DNA from: Acidobacteriota bacterium
GTDB lineage: Bacteria > Acidobacteriota > Terriglobia > Acidiferrales > UBA7541
Reading direction: 5' to 3'
DNA length: 64,000 nucleotides
Assembly: GCA_013289585.1 (NCBI GenBank)
Contig: JABCZR010000018.1
Span: 1-64,000, forward strand
Shown: positions 9,384 to 19,300 of the stretch, piece after piece
Layout of the letters: every line of letters begins with the position of its first letter
How positions within the stretch are numbered: the first letter of the stretch is position 1
Translations under genes and position numbers: made by a program
Notes under the pieces: generated by a model
Databases searched by the model: none
Told to the model about the DNA's origin: nothing
The model's input: only the letters and a program-made list of their open reading frames with translations

Positions 9384-9399
9384 TGCAATTCAATAACCA
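9384..9399 (-). promoter_or_regulatory. Candidate sigma-54 promoter (-24/-12) of PEP-CTERM gene 1
   Basis: On the minus strand the site reads TGGTTATTGAATTGCA. It has the invariant GG and GC separated by exactly 10 nt and a full TTGCA -12 box. It would start transcription near 9373 and give a leader of about 70 nt. PEP-CTERM systems are known to be associated with the PrsK/PrsR two-component pair, where PrsR is a sigma-54 activator; no such gene is in this window. Confidence 0.55.
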
Positions 9400-9734
9400 A
9401 AATGTGGGTGCTCGAGCCTTCTATAAGTACATGACAATAAAACAGATAGATACGCCATAGTCTTGGGCTTCTCTATGTCTTGTCAATTCACATTCCTTCC
9501 GAGGCAAAGATGTGCAAACTCTTTCCCTGCATGCTGGTAGTAACGGTTGGGATGGCTTACCCCGCGTTTGTCTGGCAAAGCCAGATTGGCAAGGTTGGAC
9601 TGGTGCTAGAATTAGCTTGTTCTATACCACGTTCCCATGGCTTGAGGACGATGTCTGAGAGGTGGTCCGCTTCGCTTAGACGGCGATCTTGTCTTGGGCC
9701 GTGCTCCTGGGTGGGCAGGAGACCAGTTCAACCG
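9400..9734. other. Leader region upstream of prsT-like gene
   Basis: No separate gene is supported. The prsT-like frame stays open upstream to 9480, but the translated stretch 9480-9734 has no signal peptide in the right place and would bury the lipoprotein signal. No element with sigma-54 spacing was found in front of prsT. Confidence 0.4.
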
Positions 9735-12065
9735 ATGACAACTATCGAAATGACGCGACGCCAATTAGCTCATCTTACCTCCAACTCTGCTCTGGTTTTA
9801 TGTCTAACAGCAGCCATTTTCTTCGCCGGCGCTTGTAAGAAAGATCCCCATAAAGTAGCAGAACAGCACTTTTCGCGGGCGCAAGTTTTTCTGAAACAAG
9901 ACAAGTCGGAGGAAGCCTTGCTCGAGCTGCGCCGGGCGATTCAACTCGATCCCCAGCTGACCAAAGCGCATTTTGAATTGGCAAACCTGTATCTTCGCAA
10001 GCGCAATTCCGCGCTGGCTGCGCGTGAGCTGTCGCTCACTATCGAGCAAGACCCGGCTAATCACGATGCGCAACTAGAGCTTGCCGAGCTGATCTTGCAC
10101 TCGGGCGATTACGCAGGCGCTCAACGACATGTCGGTCTGATTCTTCAGAAGTGGCCCGGAGACCATGACGCCATCATGCTCCAAGCCGAAACCAATCTTG
10201 GATTGAAGAACTTCGAAGAAGTGCGCAAAGAACTGGATCCCCTACTCCGCGAAGAGCCGACCAACGCACGCGCGCGATTGGACCTCGCCGCCCTCCAAAT
10301 GATGACCAAGGATTGGAAGGGGGCAGAGAAAAGCTTGCGTCAGGTGCAAGAGTTGAAGCCGGATTCGTTGGTCATTCCGTTGGTGTTGAGTAAGGTCTTG
10401 CAAACTCAGGGCGATAGCAAGGGCGCAGAAGCGGTGGTAAAAGAAGTCGCCGAGCGCATGCACGACAACATACTGGCGCAGGACCTTCTCGCGTCCTTCT
10501 ATGTTGGCCATCACCGATTGCCAGAAGCCGAACAAGTTTACCGTCGCATCCAAGTCCTTGGTTCCGGTAGCCCCCAGCACCGTGGCGTTCTCGCGCTCTT
10601 TTACTTGCAAACCGACAGACGGAAGGAGGCGGAACAGGAATTCGTGCGGATACTCGCGCAATATCCTGACGACATATTAAATCGTCAGAGGCTAGCCGAG
10701 TTCTATCTGCAATCCAGCCGTCGTCCCGAGGCCCAAACTATCGTTGCGGGCTTGCTTAAAGACAATCCCAAGGATTGGCGGGCTCTCGAGCTGCGCGGGC
10801 GCATGGACCTCGACGACAACCATCCGGAAGCCGCATTGCAATCTCTGGAAGCAGCCAGGCAAGGGAACCCCGATGAGCCAAGCAACTATTTTTACCGGGC
10901 GAAGGCTAATCTTGCTCTGGGAAAAACCGACCTTGCCCGCGCGGACATCCTGCAGGCGTTGCGTTTGGCACCCGACTATGGGCCACCCCGACTGCTTCTC
11001 GCGGAACTCGAGGTGCGCAGCGGCCAATTGAACGAAGCCGTTCAGGATCTTAACAAAGTCCTTGAAAAACACCCCACCGGTGCGGCGCCCCAGCTGCTAT
11101 TGGCTGAGGCCTATGCCTTGCAGGGTCAGTTCGACCAGGCGGATAACAGTCTGCGCCAGTTGTCCGATCACCGTCTAAGTCAGGAGGAACTAACCTCTGC
11201 CGTGATGCGCACGACCGCCTGGGTGAAGTTTCGCGAGGGACGATTCGAGGATGCTACAAAAGCCGCCGCTAAGTCATTAGATTCGAATCCCCAAGACCCA
11301 CTCGCGCTTGCCGTACTCGGCCTGGCTTACATCAACATGAAACAACCAGACAAAGGCCTACGGGCTGTGCAGGACGTTCTGCAGCGGACTCCGGATTGGC
11401 CTGCCGGACAAGAGGTTCTAGGCTCGCTTGCCCTCCAAGCTGGCCGGGTGACGGTGGCAGAAACAGCATTTCAGACGACTCTCCAACTGAATCCCAAATC
11501 CGCCAATGCCTCGATAGCACTCGGTGATATTTCCGCGTTGCGGCAACAGCCGGATATAGCTCGTACCTACTATCAAAAAGCAGTTAGCCTGGACCCACAG
11601 TCCGCTGTCTACCACGTTCGACTTGGTCAGCTCGCCGAGAGCGAGTCGGATTGGAACGAAGCCATCACAGAGTACAAAAAAGCGATAGATCTCGACCCTT
11701 CCAGCGGGGTAGCTAAGAATAACCTGGCCTGGGTCTATGCCGAGCATGGCGGCAACCTCAGTGTCGCCTTGGGGTTGGCGCAAGCAGCGCGTCAAGTGAT
11801 GCCTGATAATCCCAGCGCGGCAGACACGCTGGGATGGATTTATGTTAAGGAGGGTTTTCCGCCCACGGCCCTACAATATCTGACCGAATGTGTTTCGAAA
11901 CGACCGGACAATCCAACTTACCACTATCACCTTGGCGTGGCGTATTTCCGAATGGGCCAGAAGGAGAAAGCGAAACTGGAGCTGGGAGCTGCGCTTCGAC
12001 TGAAAGCAGATTTTTCCGAAGCTGGCGACGCAAGAAACCTTCTGTCGCAGATCACCTCCAACTAG
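9735..12065 (+). CDS. prsT: PrsT-like TPR lipoprotein of the exosortase system
   Basis: A TPR-repeat protein of 776 residues when started at ATG 9735. That start is preferred because a CAGGAGA motif lies upstream and because it places a lipoprotein signal (hydrophobic core ending FFAGAC, Cys near residue 28) at the N-terminus; an in-frame start at 9480 would add 85 unlikely residues. About twenty TPR units follow (for example AEQHFSRAQVFLKQDKSEEA and ALLELRRAIQLDPQ). Length, lipobox and TPR content match the PEP-CTERM system protein PrsT, which accompanies exosortase A. It probably sits on the periplasmic face of a membrane as a scaffold for exported proteins or polysaccharide. It stands between the two cargo genes. 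Confidence 0.78.
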   Translation: MTTIEMTRRQLAHLTSNSALVLCLTAAIFFAGACKKDPHKVAEQHFSRAQVFLKQDKSEEALLELRRAIQLDPQLTKAHFELANLYLRKRNSALAARELSLTIEQDPANHDAQLELAELILHSGDYAGAQRHVGLILQKWPGDHDAIMLQAETNLGLKNFEEVRKELDPLLREEPTNARARLDLAALQMMTKDWKGAEKSLRQVQELKPDSLVIPLVLSKVLQTQGDSKGAEAVVKEVAERMHDNILAQDLLASFYVGHHRLPEAEQVYRRIQVLGSGSPQHRGVLALFYLQTDRRKEAEQEFVRILAQYPDDILNRQRLAEFYLQSSRRPEAQTIVAGLLKDNPKDWRALELRGRMDLDDNHPEAALQSLEAARQGNPDEPSNYFYRAKANLALGKTDLARADILQALRLAPDYGPPRLLLAELEVRSGQLNEAVQDLNKVLEKHPTGAAPQLLLAEAYALQGQFDQADNSLRQLSDHRLSQEELTSAVMRTTAWVKFREGRFEDATKAAAKSLDSNPQDPLALAVLGLAYINMKQPDKGLRAVQDVLQRTPDWPAGQEVLGSLALQAGRVTVAETAFQTTLQLNPKSANASIALGDISALRQQPDIARTYYQKAVSLDPQSAVYHVRLGQLAESESDWNEAITEYKKAIDLDPSSGVAKNNLAWVYAEHGGNLSVALGLAQAARQVMPDNPSAADTLGWIYVKEGFPPTALQYLTECVSKRPDNPTYHYHLGVAYFRMGQKEKAKLELGAALRLKADFSEAGDARNLLSQITSN

Positions 12066-12259
12066 CCCCAGATTCCGACCAACAGGGAATTGGTCAGTTA
12101 CAAGGGTCCCCAGCTCACTGCCAGATCAGAGCTTGCACGAAATAGGAACTCCTGATCTTCATCTAGGAAAAATTTTGCGAACATTGAAATTTGAGCCCCT
12201 AGCTGCGCACTTAAACTATCGCAAACAAAGGTGATGTGTTCCGGCAGAGGGATGCACTC

Positions 12260-12275
12260 TGGTAACTAGATTGCT
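12260..12275 (+). promoter_or_regulatory. Candidate sigma-54 promoter (-24/-12) of PEP-CTERM gene 2
   Basis: The site reads TGGTAACTAGATTGCT, with GG and GC exactly 10 nt apart and a TTGCT -12 box. It lies 48 bp before the start codon of the second PEP-CTERM gene and predicts initiation near 12286. It has the same architecture as the site in front of the first PEP-CTERM gene. Confidence 0.6.
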
Positions 12276-12322
12276 CTAGAACTAATGTCCCAGTATAAGT
12301 GTTCTTGTGTGGGGGAATGTTC

Positions 12323-13033
12323 ATGCATATTTCGCGCTGGATCCTAGGTCTTATCCTTCTTGGAGTGTTCTCCTCCGGTGCCAAAGCGGACTCTGTAGAC
12401 CCTAAGTTTGTCCCCATCGGAGGGTGTTGCTCGGTCGTCATCAATTCAATAAATGATTTCTCGGCCTTTACGTTCAGCTACCAGTTTGGGACGACAGCTA
12501 CCACCGATTGTGGTAACGTGAACAATTCCTTTAATGACGCAGGGTTTACATGCATCGATCCCACACATACAAATCTTTCATTCATAAATAATACCCATCA
12601 AACTTGGACTTCCCTTACTCTAGAGTTTACGAACATTTCCGGCGCTTTGATTTTCAGTCCTACCGACAATGCCAATACCATCGATCCTTACTTTAACAAT
12701 TCCAGGTCGGGGATTGACCCGATAACTGAGAATCCCTTCGTCACCTTTTTCGGTCTCGATGCTACACATGGGGGCATCCTGCCTGCATTCAGCTGTGATG
12801 GCGACGTGTGCGATGGGCCGAGAGCCGATGATGGCACACTCCGTTTATATGACGTCTCGATCTTGGCCGACGTCACTGATGCTCAACATACCGGAGACGC
12901 GTTTACTGCTAATGGCAGTGCCACGGTTCCGGAACCACCTACAGTTTTGTTAGCGCTGGCAGGTGGCCTGCTTCTCTTTCTCTTCAAACGCTCTTCAGCT
13001 GTGCCGGGCTCATCCCCTGCCATGAGCAAGTAG
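12323..13033 (+). CDS. PEP-CTERM sorting domain protein 2
   Basis: A 236-residue exported protein with a signal peptide (MHISRWILGLILLGVF, cleavage near AKA) and a canonical C-terminal sorting signal VPEPPTVLLALAGGLLLF followed by FKRS. An extra ~13 residues trail the basic stop-transfer cluster, a slightly long tail. The body is rich in Asn, Thr and Asp with three Cys pairs (GGCCSV, CGNVNNSF, CIDPTH, CDGDVCDG) and resembles a beta-sandwich of unknown function. ATG 12323 is chosen because GGGGGA lies seven bases upstream; ATGs at 12317 and 12299 are too close to or upstream of that motif. It is a presumed substrate of the exosortase. Confidence 0.88.
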   Translation: MHISRWILGLILLGVFSSGAKADSVDPKFVPIGGCCSVVINSINDFSAFTFSYQFGTTATTDCGNVNNSFNDAGFTCIDPTHTNLSFINNTHQTWTSLTLEFTNISGALIFSPTDNANTIDPYFNNSRSGIDPITENPFVTFFGLDATHGGILPAFSCDGDVCDGPRADDGTLRLYDVSILADVTDAQHTGDAFTANGSATVPEPPTVLLALAGGLLLFLFKRSSAVPGSSPAMSK

Positions 13034-13146
13034 GCTAACTCTCTCTAATCCAGCCCTACGATTACGGCTCCAGGCCGCATAGGCAGATGTTTTCCTCCCA
13101 TTGCACCCGGTGAACCTGAGCTGCGGCGGGGGCTTTGATTGTGGGA

Positions 13147-16100
13147 CTAGTGCTTCTTGGAAGTGAAGCGCTTCATCATTGCCTGGAAGTCCGGACGGGC
13201 TGTAAGCGTGAGGAACTCAGGCTCCAATTCTACATCGCTCGGTGAAAAGCCTTTCTCAAGTGCTACTGAGAGTTCCTTGACAGCATCTGCAGGGTGATTG
13301 TCAATTGTGTCCACAACGGCGGCAATATAAATCAAATAGACATTTGAACGATCGATTGCCCTGGCCTTTTTAATGAAGTCCTTGGCCTGCTGCGGATCTC
13401 CTTTTTTGGCATAATACAAGGCTAGTTGACCGACAACGTTCGCGTCTCTAGGATTGACCCTCAGCTGTTTGTATGCCAGGCCGATGGCTTTCTCATAAGT
13501 TGCCTGTGCCATCTCCTTGTTTCCCGACAAGCGATAACCGTCGGCAAGATTTCCCATCAGAGTTTCATCCTCGGGACTCATTGCCACGGCCTTTTCAAAC
13601 ATTGGCAGCGATTCTGAATATCGCTTTAAATAGAAATACGCAGTACCAAGATTCGTGTAGATTTCAGCGGAGGGCGCGATCTTCAAGGCTTTTTGAAATA
13701 CCGTAATGCTGTCTTCATACTTCCCTAGGGCAAAATAGGCCATTCCTAGGTTGTTATAGCCCGCTGAATTGTCCGGCTCGAGCTGGACGACCTGGGCATA
13801 CGACTTCACTGCTTTGTCCGCATCGCCAAATGCAAGATAGGCGTTTCCTAGGGCCGCCTGATTGTTCCAGTAGTATGGATTAAGATCGACTGCCTTCTGA
13901 AGTGCCTGCAGAGCTTGTTCTTTTTGGCCGTTTGCTTTGTAGGCATTCCCTAGACGACGATATGCTTCGTCTGAATTCGGTGCCAATTCAAGCGCCCGCT
14001 TGTCTTCCTCAATGGCTTGGACGGTTTGCCCGGTTGCGGAATAGGCACTTCCCAGAGCGGCGTGCACTTCGGGGAGTTTGCCATTCAGCTGGGCGGCTTT
14101 CCGGGCCGCTTCAACGGCTCTCTCCGACCAGTACTTATCTTTTTTCTGCCTATACATCATGAGATTCGCATCGGCGAGCCCTGTGTAGGCGAGCGCGAAT
14201 CCGGGATCCTTCTGCAAGGCTCCGTTGAAAAAGTTCATCGCCGATTGAATGTTCTTCTCGTCTGGACTGCCGCCCAGGGCATTGCGTCCCTTAAGATACT
14301 CGTTGTATGCCTCCACATTCTCGGTGGGATGCGGGGATGCGGCGGCCATCTCCTCATTGCTGGGTTTTGTCTCCAGTGCATCGACGAGTCGAGTGTAGAT
14401 TTGATCTTCGATCGTCAGCAGATCGCCGCTCACCCCAGCGAACTCTTCTTTCCAAACCTCGCGGTTTTCGGCTACATTTTCCAGGTTAACTGTGACCCGC
14501 AGGTTATTCCCCGAGCCTTGCACTGTTCCATGCACAATCAGGTTCACGCCTAATTCCTTCGCTACTTGTGGAAGAGGAGTCTTCGGGTCGGTCTTGGCAG
14601 CCGCCGTCGATGAGGCTAGTCGTACATCTTTAAGCTGGAAAAGCCTCGCCGACATGGCTTCGACCAATCCTTCGGCTACGTACCCGAGCGACGATTGGTC
14701 GCCCAGCACGCGAAACGGCAGGACTGCCACGAATTTTCCCTGAGAAAGTGATGGAAGACCGTTTGTACCGGGAGCTGAAGTTCTAACGGTCGGAACTGGA
14801 AAAACCCAATGCCTTGTTTTGGGGATAGCAAAAAGCAGGCCGACAAGTAGAAGGGTCCCTCCTCCCGCGGCATACCACCAGCGTTTCTCGACAAGCGGGA
14901 GGTTGATTTGCAGAGTTCGCGTACCCGTGAGCTTAGGACTGCGTCCGGCATCTAGATCCGCCAGAATCTCTTTGGCACTCTGGTAACGATTCGCGGGCTC
15001 TTTCTCGAGACAGTGCATGACAACCCGCGCCACATAGTCCGGCAGGGCTGTATTGACTAGCTTCACATCCTTCGGCCTGACCTGGACGCGCTGATACATC
15101 AATTGCCAAGTCGAATCTCCGGAAAAGGGCGTCGCTCCGGCTACCATTTCATAGAGCACCAAACCCAGAGCGTATAGATCACATCGGCTGTCGACTGGTT
15201 TTCCTTCCACTTGTTCCGGCGACATATAGCGTGGCGTGCCCATTACCGCGCCGGTACGGGTCATCCCCATCTTTGCGCTTTCCAGCGATGTCGCCAGCCC
15301 AAAGTCGGATACGTACACTTGATCTTTATTTCCAACCAGGACGTTCTGCGGCTTGAAATCGCGATGCACCACGCCCTCAGAATGAGCAGCGTCGAGTGCT
15401 TCGCACAGCTGCCTGGCAATCTTTAGAGAGCGCTCCAGCGGGAATGGCTGTTCTTCTTTGAGCGACTGGTTCAGGTCTTTGCCTTCGATGAAGGCCATCG
15501 TGATGAACTTCACGCCATCGACCTCGCCGATGTCGTGAATGCGGAGGATGTTTTTATGGGAGATCTTGCTCGCAAGCAGTAGTTCTTGCTTGAAGCGCTG
15601 GGTCAAGAGGTGATCGCTGACCAGTTCTGGGAGCAGGGTCTTGAGTGCGATCGTGCGCGAGAGCTCCTTATCAAATGCCTTGTAGACCTTGCCCATTCCG
15701 CCCGCGCCGAGCAATTGTTCGATTCGATATCTCGGCCCGAAATCCATCCCCGGTTCCAGTCCTCCCGAGAGATTAGACCCGCTGCCCGCTCTGCTCCCGC
15801 TGGGAGGCCTGCTGCCCGCAGCTGCGGGTGTACTCCCAGGTATTCCTAGGCGTGCGCTCGCAGGCGTCCTGTCCATTGTGCGGTCATCCAACGGAATTGC
15901 TCCAGATGGAGTCTTGCTCAATATCGATACGTCATGCTCATCTTTTCTCCGCGAACCAACAGAGCGGGCACCGCTGTCTATCGTTCGGTCGTCTGGATGA
16001 TCCATTCGAGGAGTCGGTCGGCTGCTCGATGATGGCTTCTGACTATCTCCTCCATTGGAGAACGGCCCAGATCCCAAGCCGTCAGGAGCTTTGCTCGACC

Positions 16101-16182
16101 TAGAGGGAGCTAGTTCTACTCCGCAGTGTTCGCAACGCACGGCGAGGGCAGGGTTTTCGCCTTTGCAAGAAGGACAGATCAT
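13147..16182 (-). CDS. Zinc-ribbon Ser/Thr protein kinase with TolB-like and TPR domains
   Basis: A 1011-residue signalling protein. A zinc ribbon opens the chain (Cys 3, 6, 17, 20), followed by a Pro/Ser-rich linker with two DDRT(I/M)D motifs. The Hanks-type kinase domain covers ~151-415: GAGGMGKVY loop, ATP Lys ~181, HRDFKPQN (273-280), DFG (293-295), GTPRYMSPEQ. One membrane helix is at ~435-453. Outside the membrane are a TolB/FlgO-like segment (VAVLPFRVLG, ~485-590) and about ten TPRs up to residue ~990. All catalytic residues are present, so it should be active. Cytoplasmic kinase with extracytoplasmic sensor is the expected topology. Its targets are not evident from the neighbours. Confidence 0.93.
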   Translation of the reverse strand: MICPSCKGENPALAVRCEHCGVELAPSRSSKAPDGLGSGPFSNGGDSQKPSSSSRPTPRMDHPDDRTIDSGARSVGSRRKDEHDVSILSKTPSGAIPLDDRTMDRTPASARLGIPGSTPAAAGSRPPSGSRAGSGSNLSGGLEPGMDFGPRYRIEQLLGAGGMGKVYKAFDKELSRTIALKTLLPELVSDHLLTQRFKQELLLASKISHKNILRIHDIGEVDGVKFITMAFIEGKDLNQSLKEEQPFPLERSLKIARQLCEALDAAHSEGVVHRDFKPQNVLVGNKDQVYVSDFGLATSLESAKMGMTRTGAVMGTPRYMSPEQVEGKPVDSRCDLYALGLVLYEMVAGATPFSGDSTWQLMYQRVQVRPKDVKLVNTALPDYVARVVMHCLEKEPANRYQSAKEILADLDAGRSPKLTGTRTLQINLPLVEKRWWYAAGGGTLLLVGLLFAIPKTRHWVFPVPTVRTSAPGTNGLPSLSQGKFVAVLPFRVLGDQSSLGYVAEGLVEAMSARLFQLKDVRLASSTAAAKTDPKTPLPQVAKELGVNLIVHGTVQGSGNNLRVTVNLENVAENREVWKEEFAGVSGDLLTIEDQIYTRLVDALETKPSNEEMAAASPHPTENVEAYNEYLKGRNALGGSPDEKNIQSAMNFFNGALQKDPGFALAYTGLADANLMMYRQKKDKYWSERAVEAARKAAQLNGKLPEVHAALGSAYSATGQTVQAIEEDKRALELAPNSDEAYRRLGNAYKANGQKEQALQALQKAVDLNPYYWNNQAALGNAYLAFGDADKAVKSYAQVVQLEPDNSAGYNNLGMAYFALGKYEDSITVFQKALKIAPSAEIYTNLGTAYFYLKRYSESLPMFEKAVAMSPEDETLMGNLADGYRLSGNKEMAQATYEKAIGLAYKQLRVNPRDANVVGQLALYYAKKGDPQQAKDFIKKARAIDRSNVYLIYIAAVVDTIDNHPADAVKELSVALEKGFSPSDVELEPEFLTLTARPDFQAMMKRFTSKKH

Positions 16183-16328
16183 GATTGAGGGCTGGCTAGA
16201 AGTGCGCCATCCGGCAGATTATCCTGTAGGACCAACCCCGTCAGCAAGCAATATCTGCGGATTGATTGACGAAATGGCCAGTCTGAAAGCTCTCGAATCG
16301 CGAGTGCTCATGCGACCGGGAAATCGAC

Positions 16329-19300
16329 CTATATTTCGCTTACCTCTCCGACACTGAAATACGAGCAATCGGGATGCTGAAAGACGAGCGCACTCACACT
16401 CGCCTCCGGATCCATCATCATTCCTTCTGTGAGCTGCACGCCGATTTCTTCCGGTTGCAATAATTTCCAGAGCCCCGACTGATCCTCAAGGTTTGGGCAC
16501 GCTGGATACCCGAAGCTGTAGCGCTTCCCGCGATAACGCGACGTGAATCTCTGCGCCATGGTCATCTCCGGTGGATCTGGAAAGCCCCAATCTTCGCGGA
16601 TTCGCCGGTGCAGCCACTCCGCGCAGCCCTCCGCGGCCTCAATCGCCAGCGCCTGCAAGCCGTGGGACTTGAAGTAATATCCCTCATTCTTCGCCCGCTC
16701 CGCGCGATCCCGCACTCCCTCACCCGCTGTCACCACGAAGAGCGCGATATGGTCGCGTTGTCCGTTCTGCGCCGGCAGGACATAATCGCTCAAGCACAAA
16801 TAATCGCCAAGCCGTTGTCGAGGAAACCGGAACGTGTGCAAAGGTTCCCCAGCTCCCGGCGCAAACAGGTGAATGGATTCGCCTGCGGCCTCGGCTTCGA
16901 AGAATTGCCATACCGCGCGAACCTTCATGAATTCAGCCGCTTCCTTCTTTACCTCTTCCATGCTCTCAAATAATTCCACCGCCTTCGGGTCGCGCTCCTC
17001 AAGCCGTTTTTCGAAATCGCCGCGAAATCCCATATGACGCCCGTAAAGCATGAATGGATTGATGTAACTCCACACCTCGCGCAAATCCGGAACCAAGCGC
17101 ACCTTGCGCTCGAGAGTCGCCACACGCGGAATCGGCAAATCCGTCCGCACCCGCGGTGACCGGGTGACCTTCGGAATTTCCAATACCTTTACTGTGGTCG
17201 TCACCCCAAAGCCATTTCCAGTGGAAGTGTGCTCGCGTACCACCGTCTCCCGCGTAGCCGGATCCATCAGCTGATTCATCAAGCTCAGCCCAGTCATGGC
17301 GTCTTTCGCGAAACACACCGCTTTCCCATAGCTCGGCGCGATCTTCGTCTGCGTGAATTTCGCCGAGAGCGCGGCTCCGCCTACCAGCAGGGGAACCTTA
17401 ATCCCCGCATCCTTCAAATCTCCTGCCGTAATCACCATCTGTTGCGCGCTCTTCACGAGCAGTCCGGACAATCCAATCGCGTCCGGTTGGTGCTCTTGAT
17501 ACGCCTTGATCAAATCCTCCGGTGGCACCTTAATCCCCAGGTTCACCACGTCATAGCCGTTGTTCTTCAGAATAATCTCGACAAGATTTTTCCCGATGTC
17601 GTGCACGTCACCTTTGACCGTCGCCAGCACGACCTTGCCGCGCTTCGCCGTGTCTGCCTTTTCCATGAATTGTTCGAGATGGCTCACCGCAGCCTTCATC
17701 GCTTCCGCGGACTGCAGCACTTCCGCGACAATCAATTCATTCGCGTTGAACAGCCGCCCAACCTCCGCCATCCCTGCCATCAGCGGCCCGTTCACAATAT
17801 CCAGCGGTGCCGCACCTTCCGCCCGTTTTTTCTCCAGGTCGCCGATCAGCCCGTCCCGCGTTCCTTCAATGATGTAATTTGCCAGCCTCTCATCTAATGG
17901 CAAATCCGCTGCACGGACTTTTTCTTTTTTTGTCGCCGTCCGGAAATGCTCCGCAATCGCTTGAATGTAATACTGATTGACCGCCGCGCGCTGTTCCTTG
18001 CGTTGCTTGCGCCAGTCCGCCGGAACATCCCGCAGCAACTCGGCATTCGAATGGTCCGCAGGCGCATCCTTCGGCGGATGAGAAAACAGCAGATTCTCCG
18101 CTAGTTCTCTCTCATGCGGCGGAATCGATGCGAACCGTTCGAGCCTCTCCGTATTTACAATCGCCAGGTCCAGCCCCGCCTTCGTGCAGTAATACAGAAA
18201 AACTGAATTCACCACCGCGCGCGCCCCTGCCGGCAGCCCAAACGAGACGTTCGAAATCCCCAGAATGGTCCGCACATCCGGCAAAGCCTGCTTGATCAGC
18301 CGGATTCCCTCCATCGTCTCCACTGCGCCGCCGATGTAGTTCTCATCCCCCGTGGCGCAGGGGAAAACCAGCGGATCGAAAATGATGTCCTCGGGGCCGA
18401 GTCCATATTTCTCGGTTAGCAGTTTGTACGAACGCTGCGCAATCGCCAGCTTTCGCTCTCGCGTGAATGCTTGCGCCTGCAACTTGTCTTCATCAATACA
18501 GCCGACCACCACCGCCGCCCCGAACTGATGCGCCACCGGCACCACGCGTTCGAATTTTTCTTCGCCGTCTTCCAGGTTGATGGAATTGATGATTGCCTTG
18601 CCCTGGCAATACGTCAGCGCCAGCTCAATCGCCGTTGGATCGGTCGTATCGATCATCACCGGCGCTTTCACTTTTCGAATCAGCTTCTCGTAAAACGGCG
18701 GAATATCCTTCTTCTCATCCCGCTCCGTGCTTTGCAGGCACACATCCACGATATGCGCGCCACCCCGCACTTGCCTGCGCGCAATCTCGCTGGCCTCTTC
18801 CCATTTTTCTTCCGCCACTAAATTCTTGAAGAGCCGCGAGCCGATCACGTTCGTCCGCTCCCCCACCAGCAGCGGCCGCGTGCTCTCTTCTGCTTCAATC
18901 GTTTCAATCCCGGAATACACTGCGCGGTGCGCTTCCGCAGGTCGTACCCTCGGCTTCTTTCCTTCCACCATCTGCGCAATTGCCCGAATGTGCTTTTCCG
19001 TCGTCCCGCAGCAACCGCCAATAAAGTTCAGCCAGCCATGATCGACAAATTTCTCCAACTGCGCGGCCAGCGTTGTTGGCGTTTCCAGGTACTTGCCTTC
19101 TTCATTTGGCAAACCTGCATTCGGGTAGCAAGAGACGAATTCACCCGTGAGCTGGCTCAGCGTTCGAATGTGGTCGGTCATGAACTCTGGCCCTGTCGCG
19201 CAGTTCATTCCGAAGGCCAACGGTTTAGCATGCCGCAGCGAAGCCCACATCGCTTCCACAGTCTGCCCCGCCAGCATCGCCCCCATCGGCTCGATCGTCA

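Noticed and set aside
9480-9734. N-terminal extension of the prsT-like gene
   Set aside because: It would place an internal lipoprotein signal after 85 residues and lacks a good ribosome site; ATG 9735 is better.
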